Positions 9,113 to 17,040 of a stretch of 64,000 nt of DNA are shown piece after piece. Each line of letters begins with the position of its first letter. Within the stretch, counting starts at the first letter, position 1. A program made the position numbers and the translations under genes. The notes beneath the pieces are model-generated. The model worked only from the letters and a program-made list of their open reading frames with translations. It was not told the DNA's origin and did not search any database. The stretch covers positions 124,001-188,000 of the forward strand of contig CBDUZW010000001.1 of assembly GCA_965371805.1 (NCBI GenBank), read 5' to 3'. This stretch comes from JAOZTV01 sp965371805 (GTDB lineage: Bacteria; Acidobacteriota; Aminicenantia; UBA2199).

Positions 9113-9783
9113 TTAATAGCCTCCAGTTGCATGACTTTTTGTTCAAGTGTTTTTGTTGCTCTGAAATGAAGTGATTTAACAGTACCAACTGCTATATTCA
9201 TTATTCCAGATATTTCTGAGAATTTAAAACCGCTGTAGTGTTTTAGTATAAAAACCTGTTTTTGACGTTTAGAAAGGAACATAATATACTTTTTAAGGCT
9301 ATTTTTTATATGCTGTCTCTCAAAAATGTCCCTGCTCACCTCTTTCTCGTAATCAGTTTCAGAAATTGAATCAAATATTTCACTATTAACAACTCTACCC
9401 CTCTTTAGTTTCCTGTAAAAATCTATACATAAATTATAAGCAATTCGAAATATCCAGCTTTTGAATGATTTTTTATTATTGACACCATCAAACTTATCCA
9501 GTTTTTCATAACTCCGTAAAAATGTTTCCTGAACTATTTCCATTGCCTCATCCCTGTCATTAAAGAAGTTGAAAGCAAGTTTAAAGATCCCCTTCTGGTA
9601 ATATCTGACAAGTTCGGAGAAAGCAGAACTATCTCCCTCTCTGACCAGACAAACAAGTTTACAGTCTCTTTCATTGTCATTGCTAACCACCACTCCTTTT
9701 TCATTCTTAAACAAATTAATCATCCCTTCCATTGCTATTCTATTCAATACAGAATAGCTTAACACATTAGCCTGATTTAACAT
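9109..9783 (-). CDS. ECF-type RNA polymerase sigma factor
   Basis: The 224-residue protein has sigma-70 region 2 at about residues 50-125 (GDSSAFSELVRYYQ, ALNF-like FNDRDEAMEIVQETFLRSYEKL, SWIFRIAYNLCIDFYRK). Region 4 lies at about 165-215 (LSKRQKQVFILKHYSGFKFSEISGI, AVGTVKSLHFRATKTL). It should direct transcription of its own operon and an unknown regulon. The N-terminal 40 residues before DCKLVCLVREGDSSAF are longer than usual for the family and no good ribosome site precedes 9783, so the true start may be internal (ATGs near 9732 and 9723). A 7-bp stem-loop overlaps the annotated start. Confidence 0.9.
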   Translation of the reverse strand: MLNQANVLSYSVLNRIAMEGMINLFKNEKGVVVSNDNERDCKLVCLVREGDSSAFSELVRYYQKGIFKLAFNFFNDRDEAMEIVQETFLRSYEKLDKFDGVNNKKSFKSWIFRIAYNLCIDFYRKLKRGRVVNSEIFDSISETDYEKEVSRDIFERQHIKNSLKKYIMFLSKRQKQVFILKHYSGFKFSEISGIMNIAVGTVKSLHFRATKTLEQKVMQLEAIK

Positions 9784-9793
9784 AATTCAGGCT
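9769..9793 (-). promoter_or_regulatory. Inverted repeat over sigma-factor start codon
   Basis: AGCCTGA at 9769-9775 and TCAGGCT at 9787-9793 form a 7-bp stem with an 11-base loop that contains the predicted ATG of the sigma gene. It could be an operator or an mRNA hairpin gating translation. A chance palindrome is not excluded. Confidence 0.3.
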
Positions 9794-9802
9794 TAATATA
9801 GA

Positions 9803-9832
9803 TAAACGATATGGTTTTTAAAAAGGTTTACA
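9803..9832 (-). promoter_or_regulatory. Candidate ECF-type promoter for the sigma operon
   Basis: Reading leftward, TGTAAACC (9825-9832) is followed after 16 bases by CGTTTA (9803-9808), close to the TGTAAC/CGT form used by many ECF sigma factors. It lies 20 bp upstream of the sigma start, consistent with autoregulation. It was picked by eye. Confidence 0.3.
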
Positions 9833-10032
9833 AAAAAGAAAATATTACCTAAAATTTTCATCAAAATTGTCACGAAATGCTCAAGGTGATCGTTATAACA
9901 AGTAAAGTGATTAAATCGAATGAATAATAGTTTCACTATTTTGAAATGAAGATGATTGAGGTTTATGCAGTTAGAATGGGCATATTGAGTATTGCAGTAG
10001 GTTTTGATTAAAAATTTAGGTATTAAGTTTTA

Positions 10033-10061
10033 TTGACTTAGTGTACATAATTTGGTAATTT
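10033..10061 (+). promoter_or_regulatory. Candidate sigma-70 promoter for K+ channel gene
   Basis: TTGACT (10033-10038) and TAATTT (10056-10061) are separated by 17 bases. The -10 box ends only 9 bases before the ATG at 10071, so the transcript would be nearly leaderless, which fits the absence of a ribosome site. The rest of the gap 9833-10032 shows nothing definite. Confidence 0.35.
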
Positions 10062-10070
10062 TCATTTCTA

Positions 10071-10898
10071 ATGAAGAATAAAAACTTAAGTTTACGGGAA
10101 ACAATTCAGTTTTATCTTATAGACTGTAAATCAATTTTAGGAAAAATAATTGATGTTTTTATTATTTTACTTAACCTTCTTGTCTGTATTGTATTTGTTG
10201 CAGAGACCTACCCGATTTCACAGGGGACAAGAGATTTTCTATTAAGAGTAGAACAGATCTCGGTTTTATTCTTTATTATTGAATATATCTTCCGGTTATA
10301 TGGGGCTAGAAACAGAATAAAATATCTTTATAATATTTATTCAATTATTGATCTTCTGGCAATCCTTCCCACCATATTTATTTTTCTACTCCCGGCATCA
10401 GCAATGCAGATCGGTTTTTTCAGAATTATTAGAATTTTCAGGGTATTCCGGATTTTCAGATTTCTCAGATTTACTGCCGACCCCCACTTTTTCTTTGGAA
10501 ATATAACCCAGAGTTTATTAAAAGTTTTTCGCCTGGTTCTGACCATAGGGATAATATTTTTTATCTCAGCCGGGCTTTTCTGGTATATAGAAAATGCAAT
10601 AAATCCAAATGTTTCTACCTTTGGAGATGCATTTTATTTTACAGTCGTCTCCTTAACAACAGTTGGCTTTGGTGATATCACACCCATATCAGAAGGGGGG
10701 AAATGGGTTACAATCCTAATGATACTATCCGGAATTATTCTTATTCCCTGGCAGGCTGGACAGATTATTAAAGAATGGATCAATATCTCTTCAAAAAAAT
10801 CAATCACCTGTAAAAATTGTGGTCTGAAATTTCATGATGCTGATGCATCTCATTGCAAATCCTGCGGAAATATAATCTATCAGGAATTTGAAGGATAA
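10071..10898 (+). CDS. Voltage-gated-type K+ channel with zinc-ribbon tail
   Basis: The 275-residue protein has six predicted membrane helices. The fourth region is Arg-rich at regular intervals (FFRIIRIFRVFRIFRFLRF), as in voltage sensors. A pore loop with the K+ selectivity filter TVGFGD follows at residues 197-202, then the last helix. The C-terminus ends in a zinc ribbon with Cys247, Cys250, Cys262 and Cys265 (CKNC ... CKSC). It should conduct K+ across the inner membrane. The tail could couple gating to zinc or a partner (inference). The TrkH/TrkA pair lies just downstream, on the other strand. Its end overlaps the next gene. Confidence 0.9.
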   Translation: MKNKNLSLRETIQFYLIDCKSILGKIIDVFIILLNLLVCIVFVAETYPISQGTRDFLLRVEQISVLFFIIEYIFRLYGARNRIKYLYNIYSIIDLLAILPTIFIFLLPASAMQIGFFRIIRIFRVFRIFRFLRFTADPHFFFGNITQSLLKVFRLVLTIGIIFFISAGLFWYIENAINPNVSTFGDAFYFTVVSLTTVGFGDITPISEGGKWVTILMILSGIILIPWQAGQIIKEWINISSKKSITCKNCGLKFHDADASHCKSCGNIIYQEFEG

Positions 10899-12015
10899 AG
10901 ATAAAATAGTGAATATTAACCATATTGTTGAGAATTTTTTTATTAATTCAGAGTTAAAAAATTATCATCCTCATGGAAATGGACATATAAATGACACATA
11001 TATTGTTCATTTAGATAATAAAGAGAATAACAATATTTCTCAGGAAAAATATATCCTGCAAAGGATAAATACTCATGTATTCAAGACTCCTTCAGATATA
11101 ATGAATAATATAACAATAGTCAGTGACCATATCAAATCCAAATTATTAAGAGACAGAGTAAATGATATTGACAGAAAGGTTTTGACGGTAATTCCAAGCA
11201 TAAACGGGGATTATATATATATAGATGATAAAAATAATCACTGGAGGGTTTATAAATTTATTGAAGGTACAGAAACATTTGATTATTCTAATTCGCAGAA
11301 ACAGCTCTATACTGTTGCAGCCTCATTTGGAAAATTCTTAACACAATTGAGTGATCTGTCATCTAATTCACTTTCAATAATTATTCCGGACTTTCATAAT
11401 ACTGAAGTCAGGTTTGAAGAGTTTAAAACTGCCCTGAAAGGCAATGCCTTTGACAGGAAAAAACACATTAAAAAAGAGATCCAATTTCTTAATGATAATC
11501 TATCGGTTTTTAAAAACATAGAAAATATTATTAACAACGGTTCTCTTCCCCTAAGAGTTACCCATAACGATACAAAAATTAATAATGTATTATTAGACAG
11601 GCAGACTGGTGAAGGATTATGCGTTGTTGATCTTGATACCATAATGCCCGGTTATTCAATATTTGATTTTGGAGATCTGGTTCGTTCAGCAATACGAAAT
11701 GCTTCCGAGAGCGAAAAAGATCTTTCTAAGATCTTTGTTGACCTCGATAGATTCAGATCAATAACAAGGGGATTTCTTTCAGAAACAAGAGAAATATTAA
11801 CCAAAACTGAGATCGACAATATGGTCACAGGAAGCATCGTAATAACAATGATGATAGGAGTCAGGTTTCTTACAGATTACTTAAATGGAGATAAATACTT
11901 CAAAACATCATTTCAAGAACATAATCTGGCCAGATGCAGAGTTCAATTTAAACTGGTCGAGTCTTTATTAGAAAAAAAAGAGAAAATGGAAGAAATTGTT
12001 CGATCTGTAATTTAG
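10888..12015 (+). CDS. APH-fold sugar kinase, NahK-like
   Basis: The 375-residue protein is an aminoglycoside-phosphotransferase-fold kinase. The nucleotide-loop region is HPHGNGHINDTYIV. The catalytic loop is THNDTKINNVLLD (His226-Asn227-Asp228) and the metal-binding site is VDLDT (Asp248, Asp250), followed by GYSIFDFGDLVR. This pattern is typical of N-acetylhexosamine 1-kinase (NahK) and mucin-linked phosphotransferases, so phosphorylation of an amino sugar at C1 is likely. The predicted TTG start (10888) overlaps the channel gene by 11 bp. A GTG at 10909 is an alternative, and neither has a well-placed ribosome site. Confidence 0.75.
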   Translation: MKDKDKIVNINHIVENFFINSELKNYHPHGNGHINDTYIVHLDNKENNNISQEKYILQRINTHVFKTPSDIMNNITIVSDHIKSKLLRDRVNDIDRKVLTVIPSINGDYIYIDDKNNHWRVYKFIEGTETFDYSNSQKQLYTVAASFGKFLTQLSDLSSNSLSIIIPDFHNTEVRFEEFKTALKGNAFDRKKHIKKEIQFLNDNLSVFKNIENIINNGSLPLRVTHNDTKINNVLLDRQTGEGLCVVDLDTIMPGYSIFDFGDLVRSAIRNASESEKDLSKIFVDLDRFRSITRGFLSETREILTKTEIDNMVTGSIVITMMIGVRFLTDYLNGDKYFKTSFQEHNLARCRVQFKLVESLLEKKEKMEEIVRSVI

Positions 12016-12021
12016 TTATGA

Positions 12022-13482
12022 CTATCTGTTTCTCCAGAAACCACCGGTTAGTATAACCAGAACGGTATAAAGCTCCAGCCTTCCGATCATCATGCTTATT
12101 GAGAGTATCCATTTTCCAATAGCCGGGATAAAAGCATAATTTTCTGTTGGACCAACCATACCCAACCCGGGCCCGATGTTCCCAAGGCAAGCTGCGGCTG
12201 TTCCTGCTGCAGTAACGATATCCAGACCCAAGACTGTCATTGATATTGAAACAATAATAAAGAGCAATACATAGAGGAGGAAAAAGCCAATGATAGAATA
12301 GGTTACCTCTTTGGGGATCACCCTCTTCCCTACCTTTAAGGGAATTATCGCATTTGGATGTAATAATTTTTTTAATTCAATAAATCCCTGTTTTATAACA
12401 ACAATAAGCCTTATAACCTTCATACCACCACCGGTTGATCCGGCTGATCCACCAATAAACATCAGTACAAAAATAAGTATCTGGGAAAGAGAAGTCCAGG
12501 TTTCATAGTCATGAGTCCCAAATCCGGTAGTTGTCCCAATCGATACTGTTTGAAACAATCCGAATCTGAATGATTCAATAATTGAATTAAATATACCTGC
12601 AAAATAATTACTGAAAGTAATTATCAGGGTAATCGTAATAGTGAAGAACATATATGTCTTAAATTCTGCATCATCCCAGTATGAGTTAAATTTTCCTATC
12701 AAAAATTTATAATGAAGAGCAAAATTCACTCCTGCGGCAAACATGAAAAACGTGATAACATAGTCTATATATGATGAGTTAAATGCAGCAATTGAAGTAT
12801 TCTTTGTACTGAAACCACCGGTTGCCATTGTTGCAAATGAATGGCATGTTGCATCAAAAAGATCCATCCCGCCAAATAATAAAAAGACAACTTCAGCAGC
12901 TGTAATCCCAACGTAAACGATCCAGAGAATTTTTGCTGTATTTTTTACCCTGGGCGTCAGTTTATCAGCTGTGGGTCCTGGAACTTCTGCTTTGAACAAT
13001 TGCATACCACCAATACCCAACATTGGTAAAATTGCCAGAGACAGAACAATTATTCCCATGCCTCCAATCCAGTGTGTGAATGATCTCCAGAACAGTAAAG
13101 CTTTAGGCATAGCTTCAATATCAGTTAATATAGAAGCTCCTGTTGTTGTAAAACCAGACATTGATTCAAAAAATGCATCAGTAAAGGAGGGGATTGCACC
13201 GCTGAAATAAAATGGTAGAGCCCCAAAAAAAGCTATAAAAAGCCAACCTAAGCTGACGATCAAAAAGCCATCTCTTATACTCAATTCTTGTTTTTTTTTT
13301 GTAACTTTAATAAGCAATAGACCTGTAAAAAAACTGATAGCAATAGAGACTATTATCCCATTAGCACTGGTATCGCTATATATATACGAGATAACTAGTG
13401 GCAGAAAAAGCATCAACCCCATCAGCAGGATAATATATCCCAGGATATGAAAAACAGAGCTCGTATTAAGTGTCCTCAGCAT
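12022..13482 (-). CDS. trkH: TrkH-type K+ uptake membrane protein
   Basis: The 486-residue polytopic protein carries the repeated membrane-pore-membrane layout of TrkH/KtrB. Motifs include FTTTGAS, FTHWIGGMGIIVL, MATGGFSTKN, IGTTTGFGTHD and GSAGSTGGGMKVIR, each at a pore-loop or connecting position. It forms the K+-translocating subunit at the inner membrane, gated by TrkA. It follows trkA by 9 bp on the same strand, so the two form an operon. Length is normal for the family. Confidence 0.95.
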   Translation of the reverse strand: MLRTLNTSSVFHILGYIILLMGLMLFLPLVISYIYSDTSANGIIVSIAISFFTGLLLIKVTKKKQELSIRDGFLIVSLGWLFIAFFGALPFYFSGAIPSFTDAFFESMSGFTTTGASILTDIEAMPKALLFWRSFTHWIGGMGIIVLSLAILPMLGIGGMQLFKAEVPGPTADKLTPRVKNTAKILWIVYVGITAAEVVFLLFGGMDLFDATCHSFATMATGGFSTKNTSIAAFNSSYIDYVITFFMFAAGVNFALHYKFLIGKFNSYWDDAEFKTYMFFTITITLIITFSNYFAGIFNSIIESFRFGLFQTVSIGTTTGFGTHDYETWTSLSQILIFVLMFIGGSAGSTGGGMKVIRLIVVIKQGFIELKKLLHPNAIIPLKVGKRVIPKEVTYSIIGFFLLYVLLFIIVSISMTVLGLDIVTAAGTAAACLGNIGPGLGMVGPTENYAFIPAIGKWILSISMMIGRLELYTVLVILTGGFWRNR

Positions 13483-13491
13483 AAATAATTC

Positions 13492-14844
13492 TTATCCAAA
13501 CATCTTTTCTACTTTAGGTAGAGAATCTTTTTCTGAAAAAACAATAATTTCATCTTCAGGCTTTATCATATTATTTCCTGATGGAACTAATGGATGACCA
13601 TCCCTGTAAATTGCACCGATTAATGAATCTATTGGAATTTTTTCCTGTAATTCTACAAGTGGTATATTAATATATTTTGAATCAGAAGAGACCTTGAATG
13701 TTATCATAATTATGTTTGTACCTTTCAATGTTGATGATGAGAGGACTTTTCCATGTTTAACAAATCTCATTATGGCATTTGAAGTTGATATTGAACTATT
13801 TACACATCGGGACAGACCAATCGTCTTTGTTATTGGCAGATAATCTGTTTTTTCAATTCTGGTAATTGTCTTATGTACTTCAAGATGATTTGCCAATAAT
13901 GAAGAGACAATATTAGTCTCATCATTTCCTGTAAGAGCAAGAAAAAAGTCTGTCTCAATGATCCCTTCTGCAGCAAGGATATTTATATCTGTTGCCTCTC
14001 CACAAACGATTAAACTCTGTGTGAGGATTTCTGAAAAATGAGCAGCTTTATTCTCATCTCCAATTATAATTTTTATATTAAAACCACCGATCTTTTCAAG
14101 TTCTTTACCAAGAGTTTCAACTATCTTTCCTTTTCCGTGGATCATTATATCCCGGCTTTTCTCTTCACCATAACCGGTCATCTCAAAAACATCTTTTATA
14201 TTTTTTTTACCAACAATTATAAAGAACTTATCATTCTCCTCAACAACAAAATCACCTTTGGGAATAAAAGCATTAGGTCCTCTTTCAATTACAACAATTC
14301 TAAGATAATTTAAAGGATACATCCGGGCAATTTCACCAAGTGATTTTCCGATAATGTTTGATTTGCTGCAGACAATTGTAGAGATCAGCATAATCTTGCC
14401 TTTATAAAGTTCATACACATCTATTGCAGATGGGTATTTAAGAAGATTTACAAGCTCTTTTGACAGTTCCTTTTCAGGATGGATAATAAGATCTATACCA
14501 AAATTATCAAGATCTATAATATCCTCCATGAAGTCGTAGTCATCATTTCTGACTCTAGCAACAACCTTTTTTGCACCAATTTTCTTTGCCGCAGTACATG
14601 AAAGAATATTTAACTCATCAACCGAGCTAACACCTATAAAAAGATCACAGTTTTCGAAGAATTCTCTATTAAAAACGTCTTTCTTAATCCCCTGGCTTTC
14701 AATAATTGAGACATCCAAAACACTTCTTAAACGGTTACAGATAACCGGATCTGACTCTATTAAGGTAATATCATTCCCTTCAGCACTCATTATTCTTGTA
14801 AGATACTGTCCTGTTTTCCCTGCACCATAAATAATAATATTCAT
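13492..14844 (-). CDS. trkA: TrkA K+ uptake regulatory protein
   Basis: The 450-residue cytoplasmic protein has two tandem RCK units, as in classical TrkA. The first NAD-binding Rossmann motif is IYGAGKTGQYL (residues 5-15), with acidic residue E at the end of strand 2 (LIESD). A TrkA_C domain follows at about 140-225. A second, degenerate Rossmann start is IMIHGKGKIVETL at about 232, with a second TrkA_C at about 370-450. It binds NAD(H)/ATP and gates TrkH, encoded immediately downstream. Confidence 0.95.
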   Translation of the reverse strand: MNIIIYGAGKTGQYLTRIMSAEGNDITLIESDPVICNRLRSVLDVSIIESQGIKKDVFNREFFENCDLFIGVSSVDELNILSCTAAKKIGAKKVVARVRNDDYDFMEDIIDLDNFGIDLIIHPEKELSKELVNLLKYPSAIDVYELYKGKIMLISTIVCSKSNIIGKSLGEIARMYPLNYLRIVVIERGPNAFIPKGDFVVEENDKFFIIVGKKNIKDVFEMTGYGEEKSRDIMIHGKGKIVETLGKELEKIGGFNIKIIIGDENKAAHFSEILTQSLIVCGEATDINILAAEGIIETDFFLALTGNDETNIVSSLLANHLEVHKTITRIEKTDYLPITKTIGLSRCVNSSISTSNAIMRFVKHGKVLSSSTLKGTNIIMITFKVSSDSKYINIPLVELQEKIPIDSLIGAIYRDGHPLVPSGNNMIKPEDEIIVFSEKDSLPKVEKMFG

Positions 14845-14991
14845 ATTAAACTTATCCTAAAACATCCTTTTTTTACAGCAGGATTATACCTAAAATAAGT
14901 GTTTTATGCAATTAATAAAATAGTGTAAAAAAATTTCAATAGTAATACTACTATAAATATCATAAAATTATCTTTCAATTATTGTCGAATA

Positions 14992-15774
14992 TCACTCTTT
15001 CCAGATAGGATCCCTCTTCTCTAAAAACGCTCTCATTCCCTCCTGTGCTTCAGTGGATGTTCTTAATTTAGCAATCACTTCAGCGGTGTAAGTATATGCT
15101 GCCTTTAGATCCATGCCCGGTACCTTATCGAATATCTCCTTGCATATACTTAGAGCCATAGGTCCATTTTTTTTAAGTTTATCAGCCATATCCAAAGTAA
15201 AAATTAATAGATCTTCCGGTTTTACAACATAATTAATAAAATTAAGGGCAAGTGCTTTTTCCGGATTAAATCTCTCACCTGTTAAAAAAAGTTCTTTTAA
15301 AACTCCCTCTCCAACTTTTTTTATTAAGTATGGAGATATACATGCCGGCACCACTCCAATTTTTACCTCAGAAAGTGAAAAAAAAGCTTTTTCTGATGCT
15401 ATAACAATGTCTGATGCCCCGACAAATCCCATACCACCACCAATAACAGCACCATTTACAGCCGAGATAACCGGTTTTTTCAGCTTATATATTCTTAAGA
15501 ATAATTCAGAAATTTTTAATGAATCTTTAAGATTATCATTATAGTCAAAATCTATCGTATCTTTCATCCATTTTAGATCAGCTCCGGCAGAAAATGATTT
15601 CCCATTTCCTGTAAAAATGACAACCCTGATTTTTTCATTTTGATTAATCTTTTTTAAAACATCAATCAACTCAGTTAACATTAAAGCATTAAACGCATTA
15701 TGAACATCGGGTCTATCAAGAAATATAGTAGCTATATTATCCCTGACAACAATTTTAATTGTTTTATATTCCAT
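14992..15774 (-). CDS. Enoyl-CoA hydratase, methylglutaconyl-CoA hydratase-like
   Basis: The 260-residue crotonase-fold protein has the oxyanion-hole segments FSAGADLKWM (about 62-71) and NGAVIGGGMGFVGASDI (about 107-123). FSLSEVKIGVVPACISPYLIKKVG carries the catalytic Glu region and closely resembles LiuC/AUH methylglutaconyl-CoA hydratases. It would hydrate an enoyl-CoA after the acyl-CoA dehydrogenase and carboxylase steps encoded upstream in the same run, so leucine-type or terpenoid acyl-CoA breakdown is the likely context. It starts 14 bp after the dehydrogenase gene. Confidence 0.85.
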   Translation of the reverse strand: MEYKTIKIVVRDNIATIFLDRPDVHNAFNALMLTELIDVLKKINQNEKIRVVIFTGNGKSFSAGADLKWMKDTIDFDYNDNLKDSLKISELFLRIYKLKKPVISAVNGAVIGGGMGFVGASDIVIASEKAFFSLSEVKIGVVPACISPYLIKKVGEGVLKELFLTGERFNPEKALALNFINYVVKPEDLLIFTLDMADKLKKNGPMALSICKEIFDKVPGMDLKAAYTYTAEVIAKLRTSTEAQEGMRAFLEKRDPIWKE

Positions 15775-15788
15775 TTTAGATCATCCTT

Positions 15789-16970
15789 CTATATCTTCCA
15801 TTCGTTATCATAACACCCTATATGTCTTGCAATAACAAGCCTTTGTATTTCTGACGTACCTTCCCCGATTTCAAGTAACCGTTGATCTCGATATAATCTT
15901 TCGATATCAAATTCTTTCATCAGCCCATATCCTCCATGAATCTGAACCCCTGCATTTACACATTTATGAGCAACTTCTGAACAGTAAAGTTTTGCCATTG
16001 CACCATACAGCCTATACTGATCATCTTTTTTGTCACATAACCATGCTGCTTTATAGAGCAAATTCCTTGCAGCTTCAATTTCTACGATCATATCAGCCAG
16101 TTTAAAGGAATTCGCCTGAAAAGTTGAAATTGGTCTTGCAAATTGCCATCTATCTTTTGCATACTTTAAACTTAAATCATACGCTCCCTGAGCAAGCCCT
16201 AATCCCATTGCAGCAATCGCCAGCCTCCCTTTGTCAAGAGTATCAAGCATTATTTTAAATCCCTCTCCCATTTTGCCTAATATATCTTTATCATCTACAA
16301 TTACATCATTAAAAAATAATTCAGAAGTATTTGAAGCTCTCCACATCATCTTCTCGTGCATTGTTCTTGCCTCAAATCCCTTAGCCCCTGATTTCATGAG
16401 AAAGCAGGTATACTCAGCTCTTTTTCCTGCTTTTTTTTCAGAAGCCGCCTGAACGGTAACTCCATCTGTTATGGGTGTAGAACCATTTGTGATAAATATC
16501 TTCGACCCATTTAAAATCCATTTATTCTTATCATCCTTTGACCTGTAAGCACTTGTTTTTGTACCTCCGGCATCCGAACCAGCTTCCGGTTCAGTTAATC
16601 CAAAAGCCCAGAGATGCTCACCAGTACATAATTTCGGAAGATATTCCGTTTTTTGTTCTTCGTTCCCATAATAATATATTGGTCCAATGCCAAGGGAATT
16701 ATGAGCTGCAAGGGTTGCAGCCTGAGAACTGTCAATCTTTGCCATCTCCTCAATTGCCACAACATAATCAAGATAAGTTAATCCTGATCCTCCATATTTT
16801 TCCGGTAAATACATTCCAAATAGTCCAAGCTCTCCCATTTCCTTTGTTAACTCAACTGAAAACCTCTCTTCTTTATCAAGTTTAAATGCCATAGGTTTTA
16901 CCCTTTCAAGGGCAAACCTTTTGACAAGATCTTGAATCATTTTTGCATCTTCAGGTAAATTAAAATCCAT
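15789..16970 (-). CDS. Acyl-CoA dehydrogenase
   Basis: The 393-residue flavoprotein shows the full family pattern: PEKYGGSGLTYLDYV, the FAD-binding AFGLTEPEAGSDAGGTKTSA, RWQFARPI, QIHGGYGLMKEFDIERLYRD and IGEGTSEIQRLVIARH. The Glu in GEGT sits at the catalytic-base position of short/medium-chain enzymes. Isovaleryl-CoA dehydrogenases usually have Ala here and place the base elsewhere, so the substrate may be another short or branched acyl-CoA. It transfers electrons to ETF. It lies between hydratase and carboxylase genes, all leftward. Confidence 0.93.
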   Translation of the reverse strand: MDFNLPEDAKMIQDLVKRFALERVKPMAFKLDKEERFSVELTKEMGELGLFGMYLPEKYGGSGLTYLDYVVAIEEMAKIDSSQAATLAAHNSLGIGPIYYYGNEEQKTEYLPKLCTGEHLWAFGLTEPEAGSDAGGTKTSAYRSKDDKNKWILNGSKIFITNGSTPITDGVTVQAASEKKAGKRAEYTCFLMKSGAKGFEARTMHEKMMWRASNTSELFFNDVIVDDKDILGKMGEGFKIMLDTLDKGRLAIAAMGLGLAQGAYDLSLKYAKDRWQFARPISTFQANSFKLADMIVEIEAARNLLYKAAWLCDKKDDQYRLYGAMAKLYCSEVAHKCVNAGVQIHGGYGLMKEFDIERLYRDQRLLEIGEGTSEIQRLVIARHIGCYDNEWKI

Positions 16971-17040
16971 ATTTCCTCCATTGCCAAAAGGTTTTTAATA
17001 TATTAATTACTCAACCTCTTTCTAACATTCATTTTTTAAA

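Noticed and set aside
9946..10011. 21-codon ORF upstream of the K+ channel gene
   Set aside because: No ribosome site, no hydrophobic or conserved pattern; likely chance.
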